Positions 53,310-61,900 of a stretch of DNA of 64,000 bases are shown here, one piece after another. This DNA comes from an uncultured Roseiflexaceae bacterium (GTDB taxonomy: Bacteria > Chloroflexota > Chloroflexia > Chloroflexales > Roseiflexaceae), in assembly GCA_937974195.1 (NCBI GenBank), contig CALJIC010000216.1, positions 1-64,000 on the forward strand. Direction: 5' to 3'. Each line of letters starts with the position of its first letter. The stretch's first letter is position 1. The position numbers and the translations under genes were made by a program. Under the pieces are notes generated by a model. It saw nothing but the letters and a program-made list of their open reading frames with translations, was not told the DNA's origin and did no database searches.

Positions 53310-54008
53310 ATGACGACGATTCTGGTAGTCGACGACCACGCCAGCGTCCGGACCCTGATCAAAGAGTACCTCAGCGAGCACGGCTACCGGGTTGTCAGCG
53401 CGGGCGACGGGCGCGAGGCGCTCGTGGCGGTGCAGGTGGAGCGGCCCGACCTCATCCTGCTCGATGTGATGATGCCACATCTGGACGGCTTCGAGTTCAT
53501 GCGCGTCCTGCGGCGCGGGCACCAGATCCCGGTGATCATGCTCACCGCCAGGCTGGCCGAGAGCGACAAGGTGGCCGGCCTCGAGCTGGGCGCGGACGAC
53601 TACGTCACCAAGCCGTTCGGGATGCAGGAGCTGGTGGCGCGCATCCGCGCCGTTCTGCGCCGCAGCGCCTCTTCCGCCGGCCCCCTGGGCGACGTGCTGC
53701 AGGTGGGCGACCTGGTGCTCCACCGCGCGACGCGCGAGGTGTCGGTGGGCGGCCGCCCGGTGATGCTGACGCCCTCGGAGTTCGCGCTGCTGAGCGCGCT
53801 GATGGCCGCGCCGGGGCGCGTGTTCTCCCGCGAGCAGCTGCTGGAGCGCCTGCAGGGCAACGCGTACGAGGGGGCGGAGCGGACGATCGACGTCCACATC
53901 CGCAACCTGCGCAAGAAGCTCGAGCCGGACGCGGCCCACCCGCGCTATATCGAAACCATCTTCGGCGTCGGCTACCGCTGCCGGCCTGCCGATAGCCCGC
54001 CGGAGTGA
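53310..54008 (+). CDS. OmpR-family response regulator
   Basis: A 232-residue two-domain regulator. The receiver has the acidic pair D8-D9, phospho-acceptor D52 (LILLDVMMP), Thr in MLTAR and K101 (YVTKPFG). The C-terminal winged helix is of the OmpR/PhoB type (PVMLTPSEFALLSALMAAPGRVFSREQLLERL, RTIDVHIRNLRKKLEPD, IFGVGYRC). GGAGAGAGCGAG precedes the ATG. The sensor kinase gene starts 4 nt downstream. It is divergent from the MacA/MacB-like operon, which makes that operon a plausible target. Confidence 0.94.
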   Translation: MTTILVVDDHASVRTLIKEYLSEHGYRVVSAGDGREALVAVQVERPDLILLDVMMPHLDGFEFMRVLRRGHQIPVIMLTARLAESDKVAGLELGADDYVTKPFGMQELVARIRAVLRRSASSAGPLGDVLQVGDLVLHRATREVSVGGRPVMLTPSEFALLSALMAAPGRVFSREQLLERLQGNAYEGAERTIDVHIRNLRKKLEPDAAHPRYIETIFGVGYRCRPADSPPE

Positions 54009-54012
54009 GAAC

Positions 54013-55395
54013 GTGCGCTCGCTGACCTTCAAGCTCGTGCTCGCCTTCCTGGTGGCGAGCGTCGCCGGGATCATCCTGGCGTCGATCTTCATCCGCCAGC
54101 TCGTCCTGCGCGAGTTCGACGACTACGTGACCGCCCAGCGGCGGGAGGAGTTCGTGTCGATCGTGAGCAGCTACTACGCCGCGCACGGAAGCTGGGACGG
54201 GGTCGGCGCGTGGCTGCGCGATCAGATGCTGCCCGCGCGGCCGCCGGTCGAGGGGCCGGGGGAGACGCAGGGGCCGCTCGTCCGGCTGGGCGGGCCGCTC
54301 CAGTTCCTGCTCGCCGACAGCGACGGCGCCGTCGTGGCCCCGCTCGAGGCCGCGCGCTTCGAGGTGCGGCTGAGCAAGGAGCAGCTTGCGAACGGCACGC
54401 CGCTGGTCGTGGGCGGCCAGGTCGTCGGTACGGTGCTCGGGATCGACCGCCCCAACGTCCGCAACCTCGCTGAAGAGCGCTACCTCGAGCGCACCGACCG
54501 GGCGCTGGCGATCGCGGCCGCCGGCGCGGTGCTGATCGCCCTGGTCCTGGGCGTGTTCCTCGCGCGCCTGCTCACGCGGCCGGTGCGCGAGCTGACGGCC
54601 GCGGCGCAGGGGATCGCGGGCGGCGAGCTCGAGCAGCGGGTGCCGGTGCGCTCGCAGGACGAGCTGGGCCTGCTCGCCGCCCAGTTCAACCGCATGAGCG
54701 CCGACCTGTCGCGGGCCACGCGCGCCCGCCGGCAGATGACCGCCGACATCGCGCACGACCTGCGCACGCCGCTGACGGTGATCGCCGGCTACCTCGAGGC
54801 GCTGCGCGACCAGGTGCTGCAGCCCACCCCCGAGCGCTTCGCGACGATGTACGCCGAGATCCAGCTGCTGCTGCGGCTGGTGGAGGACCTGCACACGATC
54901 TCGCTGGCGGATGCCGGCGAGCTGGCGCTGGCGCCCCAGCGCATCGAGCCGCGCGTGCTGCTCGAGCGCGTCGCCGAGGCCTACCGGCACACCGCCGAGC
55001 AGCGGGGCATCGCGCTGGTGGTGCGGGCCGAGGAGGAGGTGGCCGAGACCTGCGTCGACCCGGAGCGGATGGTGCGCGCGCTCGGCAACCTGGTGAGCAA
55101 CGCGCTGAACCACACCCCGCAGGGCGGCCGGGTGGAGCTCAGCGTGCGGCGCGCGGCGGGCGGCGTGGAGCTCGCCGTCGCGGACACGGGCACCGGGATC
55201 GCGCCCGAGCACCTGCCGCACATCTTCGAGCGCTTCTACCGGCCCGACTCGTCGCGCAGCCAGCAGACCGGCGGCTCCGGCCTGGGCCTGGCGATCGTCA
55301 GGTCGATCGTCGAGGCGCACGGCGGCTCGGTGCGCGCGGAGAGCGCCCAAGGGTGCGGCGCGACCTTCACGATCACGCTGCCGAGCACGGGGTGA
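54013..55395 (+). CDS. sensor histidine kinase
   Basis: A 460-residue membrane kinase. TM1 at about 8-30, an extracytoplasmic domain of about 130 residues, TM2 at about 164-186, HAMP (LARLLTRPVRELTAAAQGIAGGELEQRV), the H-box ADIAHDLRTPLTVI with H248, N-box NLVSNALNHTPQGG, G-box ADTGTGIAPEHLPHIFERFYRPD and GGSGLGLAIVRSIVEAHGG. Family is BaeS/OmpR-coupled. The GTG start lies 4 nt after the regulator stop, so they are co-translated. The signal could be envelope stress, since it is divergent from an efflux operon, but that is inference. Confidence 0.94.
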   Translation: MRSLTFKLVLAFLVASVAGIILASIFIRQLVLREFDDYVTAQRREEFVSIVSSYYAAHGSWDGVGAWLRDQMLPARPPVEGPGETQGPLVRLGGPLQFLLADSDGAVVAPLEAARFEVRLSKEQLANGTPLVVGGQVVGTVLGIDRPNVRNLAEERYLERTDRALAIAAAGAVLIALVLGVFLARLLTRPVRELTAAAQGIAGGELEQRVPVRSQDELGLLAAQFNRMSADLSRATRARRQMTADIAHDLRTPLTVIAGYLEALRDQVLQPTPERFATMYAEIQLLLRLVEDLHTISLADAGELALAPQRIEPRVLLERVAEAYRHTAEQRGIALVVRAEEEVAETCVDPERMVRALGNLVSNALNHTPQGGRVELSVRRAAGGVELAVADTGTGIAPEHLPHIFERFYRPDSSRSQQTGGSGLGLAIVRSIVEAHGGSVRAESAQGCGATFTITLPSTG

Positions 55396-55429
55396 AGCGG
55401 CGCCGCCGGCTGAGCGGGCGAGAATAGTG

Positions 55430-55435
55430 TACAAT
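55430..55435 (+). promoter_or_regulatory. possible -10 of the hydrolase operon
   Basis: TACAAT preceded by GTG lies 42 nt upstream of the first hydrolase ATG, right after the kinase gene. The -35 is weak, so confidence is low. Confidence 0.35.
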
Positions 55436-55476
55436 GGAGGCGGACGTCCGCCGCCGGACGACGAGGAGCCACGCCG

Positions 55477-56307
55477 ATGATCGCCACCCCCCCGGCCGCG
55501 CCCTCCGCCGACCTGTTCTGCCCCACCAGCCGGCTGCGGTACTTCGAGGCCGGCGCCGGCGAGCAGGCCGTGGTGCTGCTGCACGGCTGGGGCGACTCGA
55601 AGGAGATCTGGCGCGCGACGAGCGCCGCGCTGGCGCCCCACACGCGCGTGCTGGCCCCGGACCTGCCCGGCCACGGCGGGTCGCCGCTGGCTGGCGCGGC
55701 GCGAATGGCCGACCTGGCCGCTCGCGTCGCCGATCTGGTGGCGGCGCGCGGGCTCCGTGAGGTCGCGCTGGTGGGCCACTCGATGGGCGGCAACGTCGCG
55801 CTCGAGCTGGCGCTCAGCCGGCCCGATCTGGTGCGGCGGCTGGTGCTGGTGGCGCCCGCGGCGCTCGGGGGCGACATGCCGGCCTACACGCGCATCTACC
55901 TGCACCCGGCGTTCGGCTGGGCCGCGCTGCGCGGGGCGCTGGCGCTGTACGGGCGACTGGCCGAGCTGGCGCGCCGCATCCCACGTGGCGAGGAGCTGCC
56001 GATCGGCGGGCTGCTGCGCCGCTCGACCCACACCTACGCGCACGACCCCGGCGAGCTGCGGCTGCTGCTGCGCGGCCTGTTCGACAACCCGCTCGGCCCA
56101 CGCCTCCCGGAGGTGCGCGCGCCGACGCTGGTGGTGAGCGGCGAGCTGGACCTGGTGGTGCCCGCGGCCCTCTCGTGGCGGGTCGCGGCCGCGATCCCCG
56201 GCGCCCGCTACGTCGGGCTGCCGCGCGCCGCCCACCACCCGATGGACGAGCGGCCGCGCGAGTTCCAGCGGGCGCTGCTGGACTTCCTCGGCGGGGGCGC
56301 GCCGTGA
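55477..56307 (+). CDS. alpha/beta hydrolase (first of pair)
   Basis: A 276-residue alpha/beta hydrolase. VVLLHGWGDSKEIW gives the oxyanion-side HG, the nucleophile elbow is GHSMGGN, the acid is in VSGELDLVVP and the histidine in AAHHPMDERP. Fold and length match the general esterase/lipase or haloalkane-dehalogenase-like group. GAGGAGC precedes the ATG. Its TGA overlaps the next gene's GTG, so the two are translationally coupled. The substrate is not evident. Confidence 0.88.
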   Translation: MIATPPAAPSADLFCPTSRLRYFEAGAGEQAVVLLHGWGDSKEIWRATSAALAPHTRVLAPDLPGHGGSPLAGAARMADLAARVADLVAARGLREVALVGHSMGGNVALELALSRPDLVRRLVLVAPAALGGDMPAYTRIYLHPAFGWAALRGALALYGRLAELARRIPRGEELPIGGLLRRSTHTYAHDPGELRLLLRGLFDNPLGPRLPEVRAPTLVVSGELDLVVPAALSWRVAAAIPGARYVGLPRAAHHPMDERPREFQRALLDFLGGGAP

Positions 56308-57128
56308 GCTACCCGCGCAGAACCGTCGTCGTGGCCGGAACAATGCCGGTCCGCCTGAGCGTCATAGACGTAGGGCCGTCCGATCCGGCCGCGCCCGGCG
56401 CAGAGCCGATGATCTGCATCCACGGCGCCGGGGGCGACGCGATGCAGTGGGCGCACCAGATCGAGCACTTCCGCCGGCGGCGGCGCGTGGTGGCGCCGGA
56501 CCTGCGCGGCCACGGGGAGTCAGCGAAGCCGCGCACGAACTACTCGCTGGAGGAGTTCCTGTGGGACTTCGGGCAGGTGCTGGCGCAGCTGAAGGTCGAG
56601 GAGCCGTTCGTGCTGCTGGCGCACTCGTTCGGCGGGCCGGTGGCGCTGACGTTCGCGGCGGCCCACCCCGAGCGGGTCAGCCGGCTGGTGCTGGTCGCCA
56701 CCGCGCCGGAGATGCACCTGCACCCGGCCGTCGAGCTGATCCTCCGGCTGCCGCTGCCGCTGAGCACGCTCGAGCGCCTGCGGCCGATCCTGGCGCCTAG
56801 GCTGCACGCCCCGCTGTTCGTGATCCAGCGGGTGCTGGCCGGGACGCTGTTCCCGTGGCGCGGCTGGGACCTGCTGCCCGCCATCCGCACGCCGACGCTG
56901 ATCATCGGCGGCCAGTTCGACTTCATCGTGCCGCCGGCGGCGCTGGAGCGCATGCGCGCGCTGATGCCCGGGGCGCGCCTCGAGCTGGTGCGCTACGCCC
57001 GGCACCTGCCGCAGCTCGAGCGCCCGGCGGCGGTGAACCGCGCGATCGAGGCCTTCACCGGGCGCAGGCGCAGCTGGCGCGGCGAGGAGGAGGGCGAGGA
57101 GCCGGAGGCGCTAGGGGCGAGGGGATAG
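56304..57128 (+). CDS. alpha/beta hydrolase (second of pair)
   Basis: A 274-residue alpha/beta hydrolase starting at GTG 56304, whose GTGA overlaps the previous stop. Motifs are MICIHGAGGDAMQW, VVAPDLRGHGESAKPRTNYS, nucleophile elbow AHSFGGPV, acid in IGGQFDFIVPP and histidine in YARHLPQLERP. The elbow A-H-S-F-G differs slightly from the usual G-x-S-x-G. The charged tail RRRSWRGEEEGEEPEALGARG is extra. It pairs with the neighbouring hydrolase and an ACT protein; the three may act on one small molecule. Confidence 0.85.
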   Translation: MSYPRRTVVVAGTMPVRLSVIDVGPSDPAAPGAEPMICIHGAGGDAMQWAHQIEHFRRRRRVVAPDLRGHGESAKPRTNYSLEEFLWDFGQVLAQLKVEEPFVLLAHSFGGPVALTFAAAHPERVSRLVLVATAPEMHLHPAVELILRLPLPLSTLERLRPILAPRLHAPLFVIQRVLAGTLFPWRGWDLLPAIRTPTLIIGGQFDFIVPPAALERMRALMPGARLELVRYARHLPQLERPAAVNRAIEAFTGRRRSWRGEEEGEEPEALGARG

Positions 57129-57130
57129 AG

Positions 57131-57577
57131 ATGGGCGAGTTCAACGCCGATCCGCGGCTGAGTGAGATTGTGCGCACGATGCGCTGGCGCGTGCGCCCGG
57201 AGCGGCTGGTGCTGGTCGGGATCGACCCGCGCGAGCTGCCGGTGGTGCTGCGCGTCATCGGCGGCCTGATCGGCCGCTTCTGGCAGCTCACGGTCGAGCC
57301 GGAGGTGGTGACGCTGGCGCTGGAGGAGCGCGACTGGCGCGCGGTGAGCCCGGCCTTCCCGCACGCTGAGATCGAGCGCACCTACCGGGCGATCTCGTTC
57401 GAGGTCGACCTGCCGCCCGACCTGGTCGGGTTCATGGCGCTGATCAGCGGCGCGCTCGCGGAGGCCGGGGTCCCGCTGCTGGCCGTCTCAGGCTTCCGGC
57501 GCGACCACCTGCTGGTGCGCGAGGCGGACCTGGAGCGGGCCGAGGCGGCGATCAGCGCCCTGGTGGCGCGCGCCTGA
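57131..57577 (+). CDS. ACT-domain protein
   Basis: A 148-residue protein made of two ACT-like halves; the C-terminal half has RTYRAISFEVDLPPDLVGFMALISGALAEAGVPLLAVSGFRRDHLLVREADLERAEAAI, as in the ACT_7/CASTOR-type family that binds amino acids. The N-terminal half (MRWRVRPERLVLVGIDPRELPVVLRVI) is less conserved. It starts 3 nt after the hydrolase gene and ends the operon. Likely an amino-acid-binding regulatory protein, not an enzyme. Confidence 0.82.
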   Translation: MGEFNADPRLSEIVRTMRWRVRPERLVLVGIDPRELPVVLRVIGGLIGRFWQLTVEPEVVTLALEERDWRAVSPAFPHAEIERTYRAISFEVDLPPDLVGFMALISGALAEAGVPLLAVSGFRRDHLLVREADLERAEAAISALVARA

Positions 57578-57700
57578 TCCACGTGCGGGCGCAGCGCCCC
57601 AACGAGATCCATGGAGAGGGAGCCACGGACGTACGGGCGCGGCCTCAACAGGGAGAATCTTTCTCTCCGTGCCCTCCGCGCCCTCCGTGGATCATTTTTT
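57578..57700. terminator. hairpin region and repeated CCCTCCGTG phrase after the ACT gene
   Basis: GATCCATGGAGAGGGAGCCACGG (about 57608-57630) is partly complementary to CCGTGCCCTCCGCGCCCTCC plus GTGGATC (57668-57692), followed by ATTTTTT (57694-57700). It may terminate the plus-strand operon. Three tandem CCCTCCGYG-like words are visible at 57667-57690. The last T-run overlaps the end of the methyltransferase gene. Confidence 0.5.
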
Positions 57701-58810
57701 CTTCAGCACGAAGATGTACTCGTGCTTGAAGACGTAGAAGCCGCCCGCCAGGGCGCGGTACTTCCACAGCGCGCGCTGCTGCCGCTTGCCCGCCGTGCCC
57801 TCGAAGTTCTTCACCACGATGCTCTTGAGCGAGAAGCCGCGCTGGAGCACCTCGTTCATCGCCAGGAAGCCGAGCGGGATCCACTCGCCGCGCGCGTACT
57901 TGTCCCCGATCACCAGCGCCAGGTAGCGCCCGCGCTCGAGCACCGGCGCCACGTTGTCCACCACCCGCCCGAGCATCGCCAGGAACGCGTCGACCGTGTC
58001 GGCGTTCGACAGGTCGCGCGGGTCGTTGCTGAAGCGGATGATGTCGAAGTAGGGCGGGTGCAGCACCAGCAGCTGCGCGTGCGTGCGCCCGTGGCGCTCG
58101 AGCAGGCCGCGGAAGTCGAACGTGGCGCTGTCGCCGACGTGGATCTCGGTCACGGTGTTGTACGGGCTCTGCTCGGCGCTGGCCAGCCGGCGGGCGAGCT
58201 CCGCGGCGGCGGGCTGCAGGTCGACCCCCAGCGCGCTGCGCCCGAGCCGCCGCGCCTCGATCAGCGTCGTGCCCGATCCGGCGAACGGGTCGATCACCCA
58301 GTCGCCGCGGCGGGTGTAGCGCCGCATCATCTGGTTCGGGATCTGCGGGATGAAGTTGCCCCAGTAGGCCGCCGTGTGGACGCCGCTGCTGTCCCTGCGG
58401 TCCACGTGCCACAGGCTGTCGGTGAGGATGTCGTCGTACTCTTTCCAGCGGTTGAGGTTGATGTCGTTGATCGGGGCGGTGCGGACCTCGGTCACGCTGC
58501 GGGTGAGGCGCGCGACGTAGTAGTGGGCCCGCTCGAGCGTCTGCGCCTCGCCGATCTGCTCGAGCTCAGCCGCGAGCACGTGCCGGCTGAACACGGCCGC
58601 GTCCCCCTCGGCGCAGTCGGCGCGCAGCGGGCTCTCGGGGTGCTCGAGCTGGGCGTGCAGCTCCGCCACCTGGGCGCGCAGCTCGGAGAGGCTCGTGGTC
58701 TCGCGCAGGCGCCGCAGCGCATCCAGCAGCAGCGGTTTGCTCACCCGTAGCGGCTCGTTGGGGCGGTCGGTCAGGCTCTCGGCGCGACGCGGAGTGGCGC
58801 GTTCCGGCAC
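57692..58810 (-). CDS. orphan DNA methyltransferase
   Basis: A 372-residue SAM-dependent DNA methylase. SAM motif I is DPFAGSGTTLIEARRLGRSALGVD (DPFAGSGTT at 174-182) and the catalytic motif IV reads HPPY (251-254) instead of the usual DPPY or NPPY. The order I then IV with little between is of the gamma type. The N-terminal 130 residues are helical (LSELRAQVAELHAQLEHP). The GTG at 58810 has AAGGAT 8 nt upstream. The longer ATG at 58903 lies within the promoter -35, so it is excluded. No restriction enzyme gene is adjacent. Confidence 0.8.
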   Translation of the reverse strand: MPERATPRRAESLTDRPNEPLRVSKPLLLDALRRLRETTSLSELRAQVAELHAQLEHPESPLRADCAEGDAAVFSRHVLAAELEQIGEAQTLERAHYYVARLTRSVTEVRTAPINDINLNRWKEYDDILTDSLWHVDRRDSSGVHTAAYWGNFIPQIPNQMMRRYTRRGDWVIDPFAGSGTTLIEARRLGRSALGVDLQPAAAELARRLASAEQSPYNTVTEIHVGDSATFDFRGLLERHGRTHAQLLVLHPPYFDIIRFSNDPRDLSNADTVDAFLAMLGRVVDNVAPVLERGRYLALVIGDKYARGEWIPLGFLAMNEVLQRGFSLKSIVVKNFEGTAGKRQQRALWKYRALAGGFYVFKHEYIFVLKKK

Positions 58811-58874
58811 AGTGGCGATCCTTCGCAGGGCGACACGTGGGTCGGCCCCTAGCTGGCATGCAATTCGCCAGGAC

Positions 58875-58903
58875 AGTATACGATAGAAAAGCCATGAATG
58901 CAA
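58875..58903 (-). promoter_or_regulatory. promoter TTGCAT-17-TATACT for the methyltransferase gene
   Basis: On the minus strand TTGCAT (58898-58903), 17-bp spacer, TATACT (58875-58880); start near 58868. This places the true start codon downstream, at 58810. Confidence 0.65.
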
Positions 58904-58960
58904 TAGGGGCTGTAAGAATTTACAATCCGGGCGGCGCAGCGATGCCCCGGCGGCGCGCCG

Positions 58961-61900
58961 CTACGCCGCCTGCGCGGTCTGCGAGAGCCACGCGACGGCG
59001 GTGACGACCTCTTCGTCGAGCCACTCCTCGGGGCGGCGTGGCGCTTCGCCGTGCGGCGGGGCCGCGAGCGCCGGCGGGACGCCCAGGTAGGCCATCGCCG
59101 CCAGCAGCGCCGCGCCGTGCTCGCCGGCGACGGCCCGCGCGATGGCGCCGCGCTGCCCAATGTTCGGCACTCTGACGAGGCGGATCCACTCCTCGAACGT
59201 CCCGGCGCCCTCGCCGTGCTGCCGCAGGAGCTCCCCGCCGCTGCTGAGCTCGGCCGGCGCGTGGTCGCTGAACAGCTGCGCCAGAAGCTCGGCGTCGGCC
59301 GGGAGCAGCCCGCTGATCTCGCAGGTGCCGAAGAGCCCCTCGTCTGAGCCGAAGCCGACCGCCAGGTGCTCGCCGTCGGCGCTCGCCTCGACCGCCACGC
59401 CCGCCGGCCCGTGCCACGCCAGGTCGCCGCGCTCGATGTGCAGCTCGGCGCCCGCCAGCCGCACCGCCAGCTCGAGCGGCAGGTGGCAGGCCGCCGGCAT
59501 CGGCGCCGGCGCGGGACCGATCAGCGCGTCCAGCGCCGCGCGGTAGCGGCCGGTCAGCCAGCGGAGCCGCGCCAGGCGCACCCACCCGTCGCCGTAGCGC
59601 CCGTCGATCACAGTCGCCCGCGCGTAGGCCGCCTCGGCCGCGTCGAGCGCCTCGCGCCCCGCGTGGCGCAGCCGCGACACAGCGACCGCCAGGTCCGCGG
59701 GGTCCTTTGCGTCCAGCAGCTCCAGGTCCGCGCACAGCCGCTCTCGCCACGCCGCCCGCAGCTGCAGCGCGGCCGGGATGTCCAGCCCGCGCAGCCGCGC
59801 GACGAGCTCGCTCAGCTGCTCGGGGCTCGGCCTGTCCCCCGCCGTCCGTATCAGCCAGGCGAGCGCCAGCGCCGCGTCCCCGTCGGCGATGTGGTACGCG
59901 GCGCGCATATGGCCGCGGAAGCGCGTCGGCACGGCCCGCCGCGCGTAGTGGCGCGAGAGCTTGGGGAAGCCATCGCCGGCCAGGCACCGCTCGGCGTACG
60001 CCGCCTCGCGCCGCCGCAGCAGCGCGTAGGTCTCGCGCAGGCGCGCCGCATCCAGCCACAGCGCCGGACCGTCGCGCCCTGCCGCCGAGCCCGCCTGGTT
60101 CAGCGGGCACACCTCGAGCGCGGTGATCGCCGACCGGGCGCGCGGGCCGTCCTCGACGATCTGGCGCACCACCTCCCAGACGCTCATCCGCGCCAGGGCC
60201 TCGATGCTGCGCGGCGGCACCGCCTGCCGCAGCTCCGGAGCGCCGCCGTTCAAGGCGCTCCGCGCCAGATCGGCCACCGCCTGCCCGGCGACGAACAGCT
60301 CGAAGGCCAGCAGGTCCGGCAGCCCCATCGGCGCCCGCCCCTCGTCGCCGGCCACGCGCGCCAGCGCCAGCGGCCCGCCGTCCAGGCGCTGCTGCAGCAC
60401 CGCCAGCGGATTCTCAGTCGCCGCCGCCATCTCCAGGACGCGCGCGATGTCGCGCCCCAGCGCCGGGCTCTGCAGCGGCCGGCAGATCGTCTCGAGCAGG
60501 TGGTCGAGCGCCGCGCCGCTGTCCCAGCTCAGCGCCCGCAGCGCGCTCGGGGCCAGCGGCGTGTGCTGCAGCGCCCGCTCGATGATCTCGCTGGCGCGGC
60601 GCTGCGCCTCCTCCGCCGGCCGCAGGTCGCGGCGCCGGCTGCCCCAGCGCGGCTGGAACAGCGTTATCCCGCCGGCCGCCGCGGGCGCCGCGTCGTAGCA
60701 CGGGTCGAAGACGTGCAGCAGCTCGAGCTCGACGCTCGCGCCGTCGGCCGCCGCATCCGCGGGCGGGACAAGCCGGAACACGGTGTTCTCGACGGCGATG
60801 CGCTCCAGCGACAGCCCGTGCTCGCGGAGCGCCCGATCGAGGGCGAACAGGGCCGTCGGGCGCCACTGCGCGTACCACTCCTCGCACGCCGCCTCCAGCC
60901 CGGCGTCCGCGGCCGCGATGCGCCACCCGCGCAGGAAGGCGTCCACCAGGTAGCCGCGCGCCCAGTGCGGCGTGAAGGTCGCCTCGGTCGGCAGCGACTG
61001 CAGGCGCTGTTCGGCGAGCGCCCAGTACGCGAGCTCGTTCAGGATCTGCTGTGGGAGCGCCTCGAACAGCTCCAGCGCCATCATGACCTTGGGCGGGTCG
61101 ATCGGGATGACGCGCGCCGTCGGGTAGTCGATGCGCGCGGTGATCGTCAGCGGGCGCGCGCCGAGCGCCTGCGGGCCGTCGCGGTCCAGATCGCGCTTCA
61201 GATCGCGGTAGCGGGCCACCGACTGGCGCGCCCAGTCCTCGTAGGTCTGGCTGCGCCGCCGCCACTCGGATCGGATGCCCTCGAGCACGCTGCGGCGGTA
61301 CTCCTCGACTGCCCGGTCGTAGTGGTCGGGGCCGAGCGCGAGCAGCGGCAGCCGCACCCGCAGCGGCTTTCCATTGCGCCGGTAGGGGAGGATGACCGGG
61401 AAGGAGCGGGCCGACGTCACCGAATCGCCGCGGCGCAGGGCGTCGAGGGCGCGGTCGTAGCTGCTGGCCTCCTCGGTGTGGTTGGTCAGGAAGCCCATGT
61501 CCTGCTCGACCTGCGCCAGCCCTTCGCGCAGGCTGGCGATCGTCGGGCGCAGCGGCTCCTGCGCGAGCCCCTGCAGCAGCTCTCGCCCGAATGAGCCGTA
61601 CAGCTGGGCGCTGACGGCCGGCAAGATCTCCAGGCGCTCGGCCAGCGCCGCGACGCGCTCCAGCAGCCTGTCGCCGCTCAGGCCCTCGGCCGGGCGCGTC
61701 GTGGCCGGCGCGGAGAAGTCGAAGCTGACGACCCCGCTGAGCACCAGGTCGGACGGGCTGCTCCGCTCGCTCGCCAGGTCGTTGACCAGCTCGCTGACCC
61801 GCGCGGTGATCGGCTGGGGCGCGTTGCCGACGAGCGTGAGCCGGATCGGCGCCTTGCCGCGCATCCAGGTCCAGCTGGTGAGCCGCCCGCCGTAGATCGA

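Noticed and set aside
57692..58810. Complete restriction-modification system
   Set aside because: No endonuclease, specificity or translocase gene lies on either side.
58811..58903. Longer methyltransferase start at 58903
   Set aside because: The ATG overlaps the -35 of a TTGCAT-17-TATACT promoter, so it would not be transcribed.
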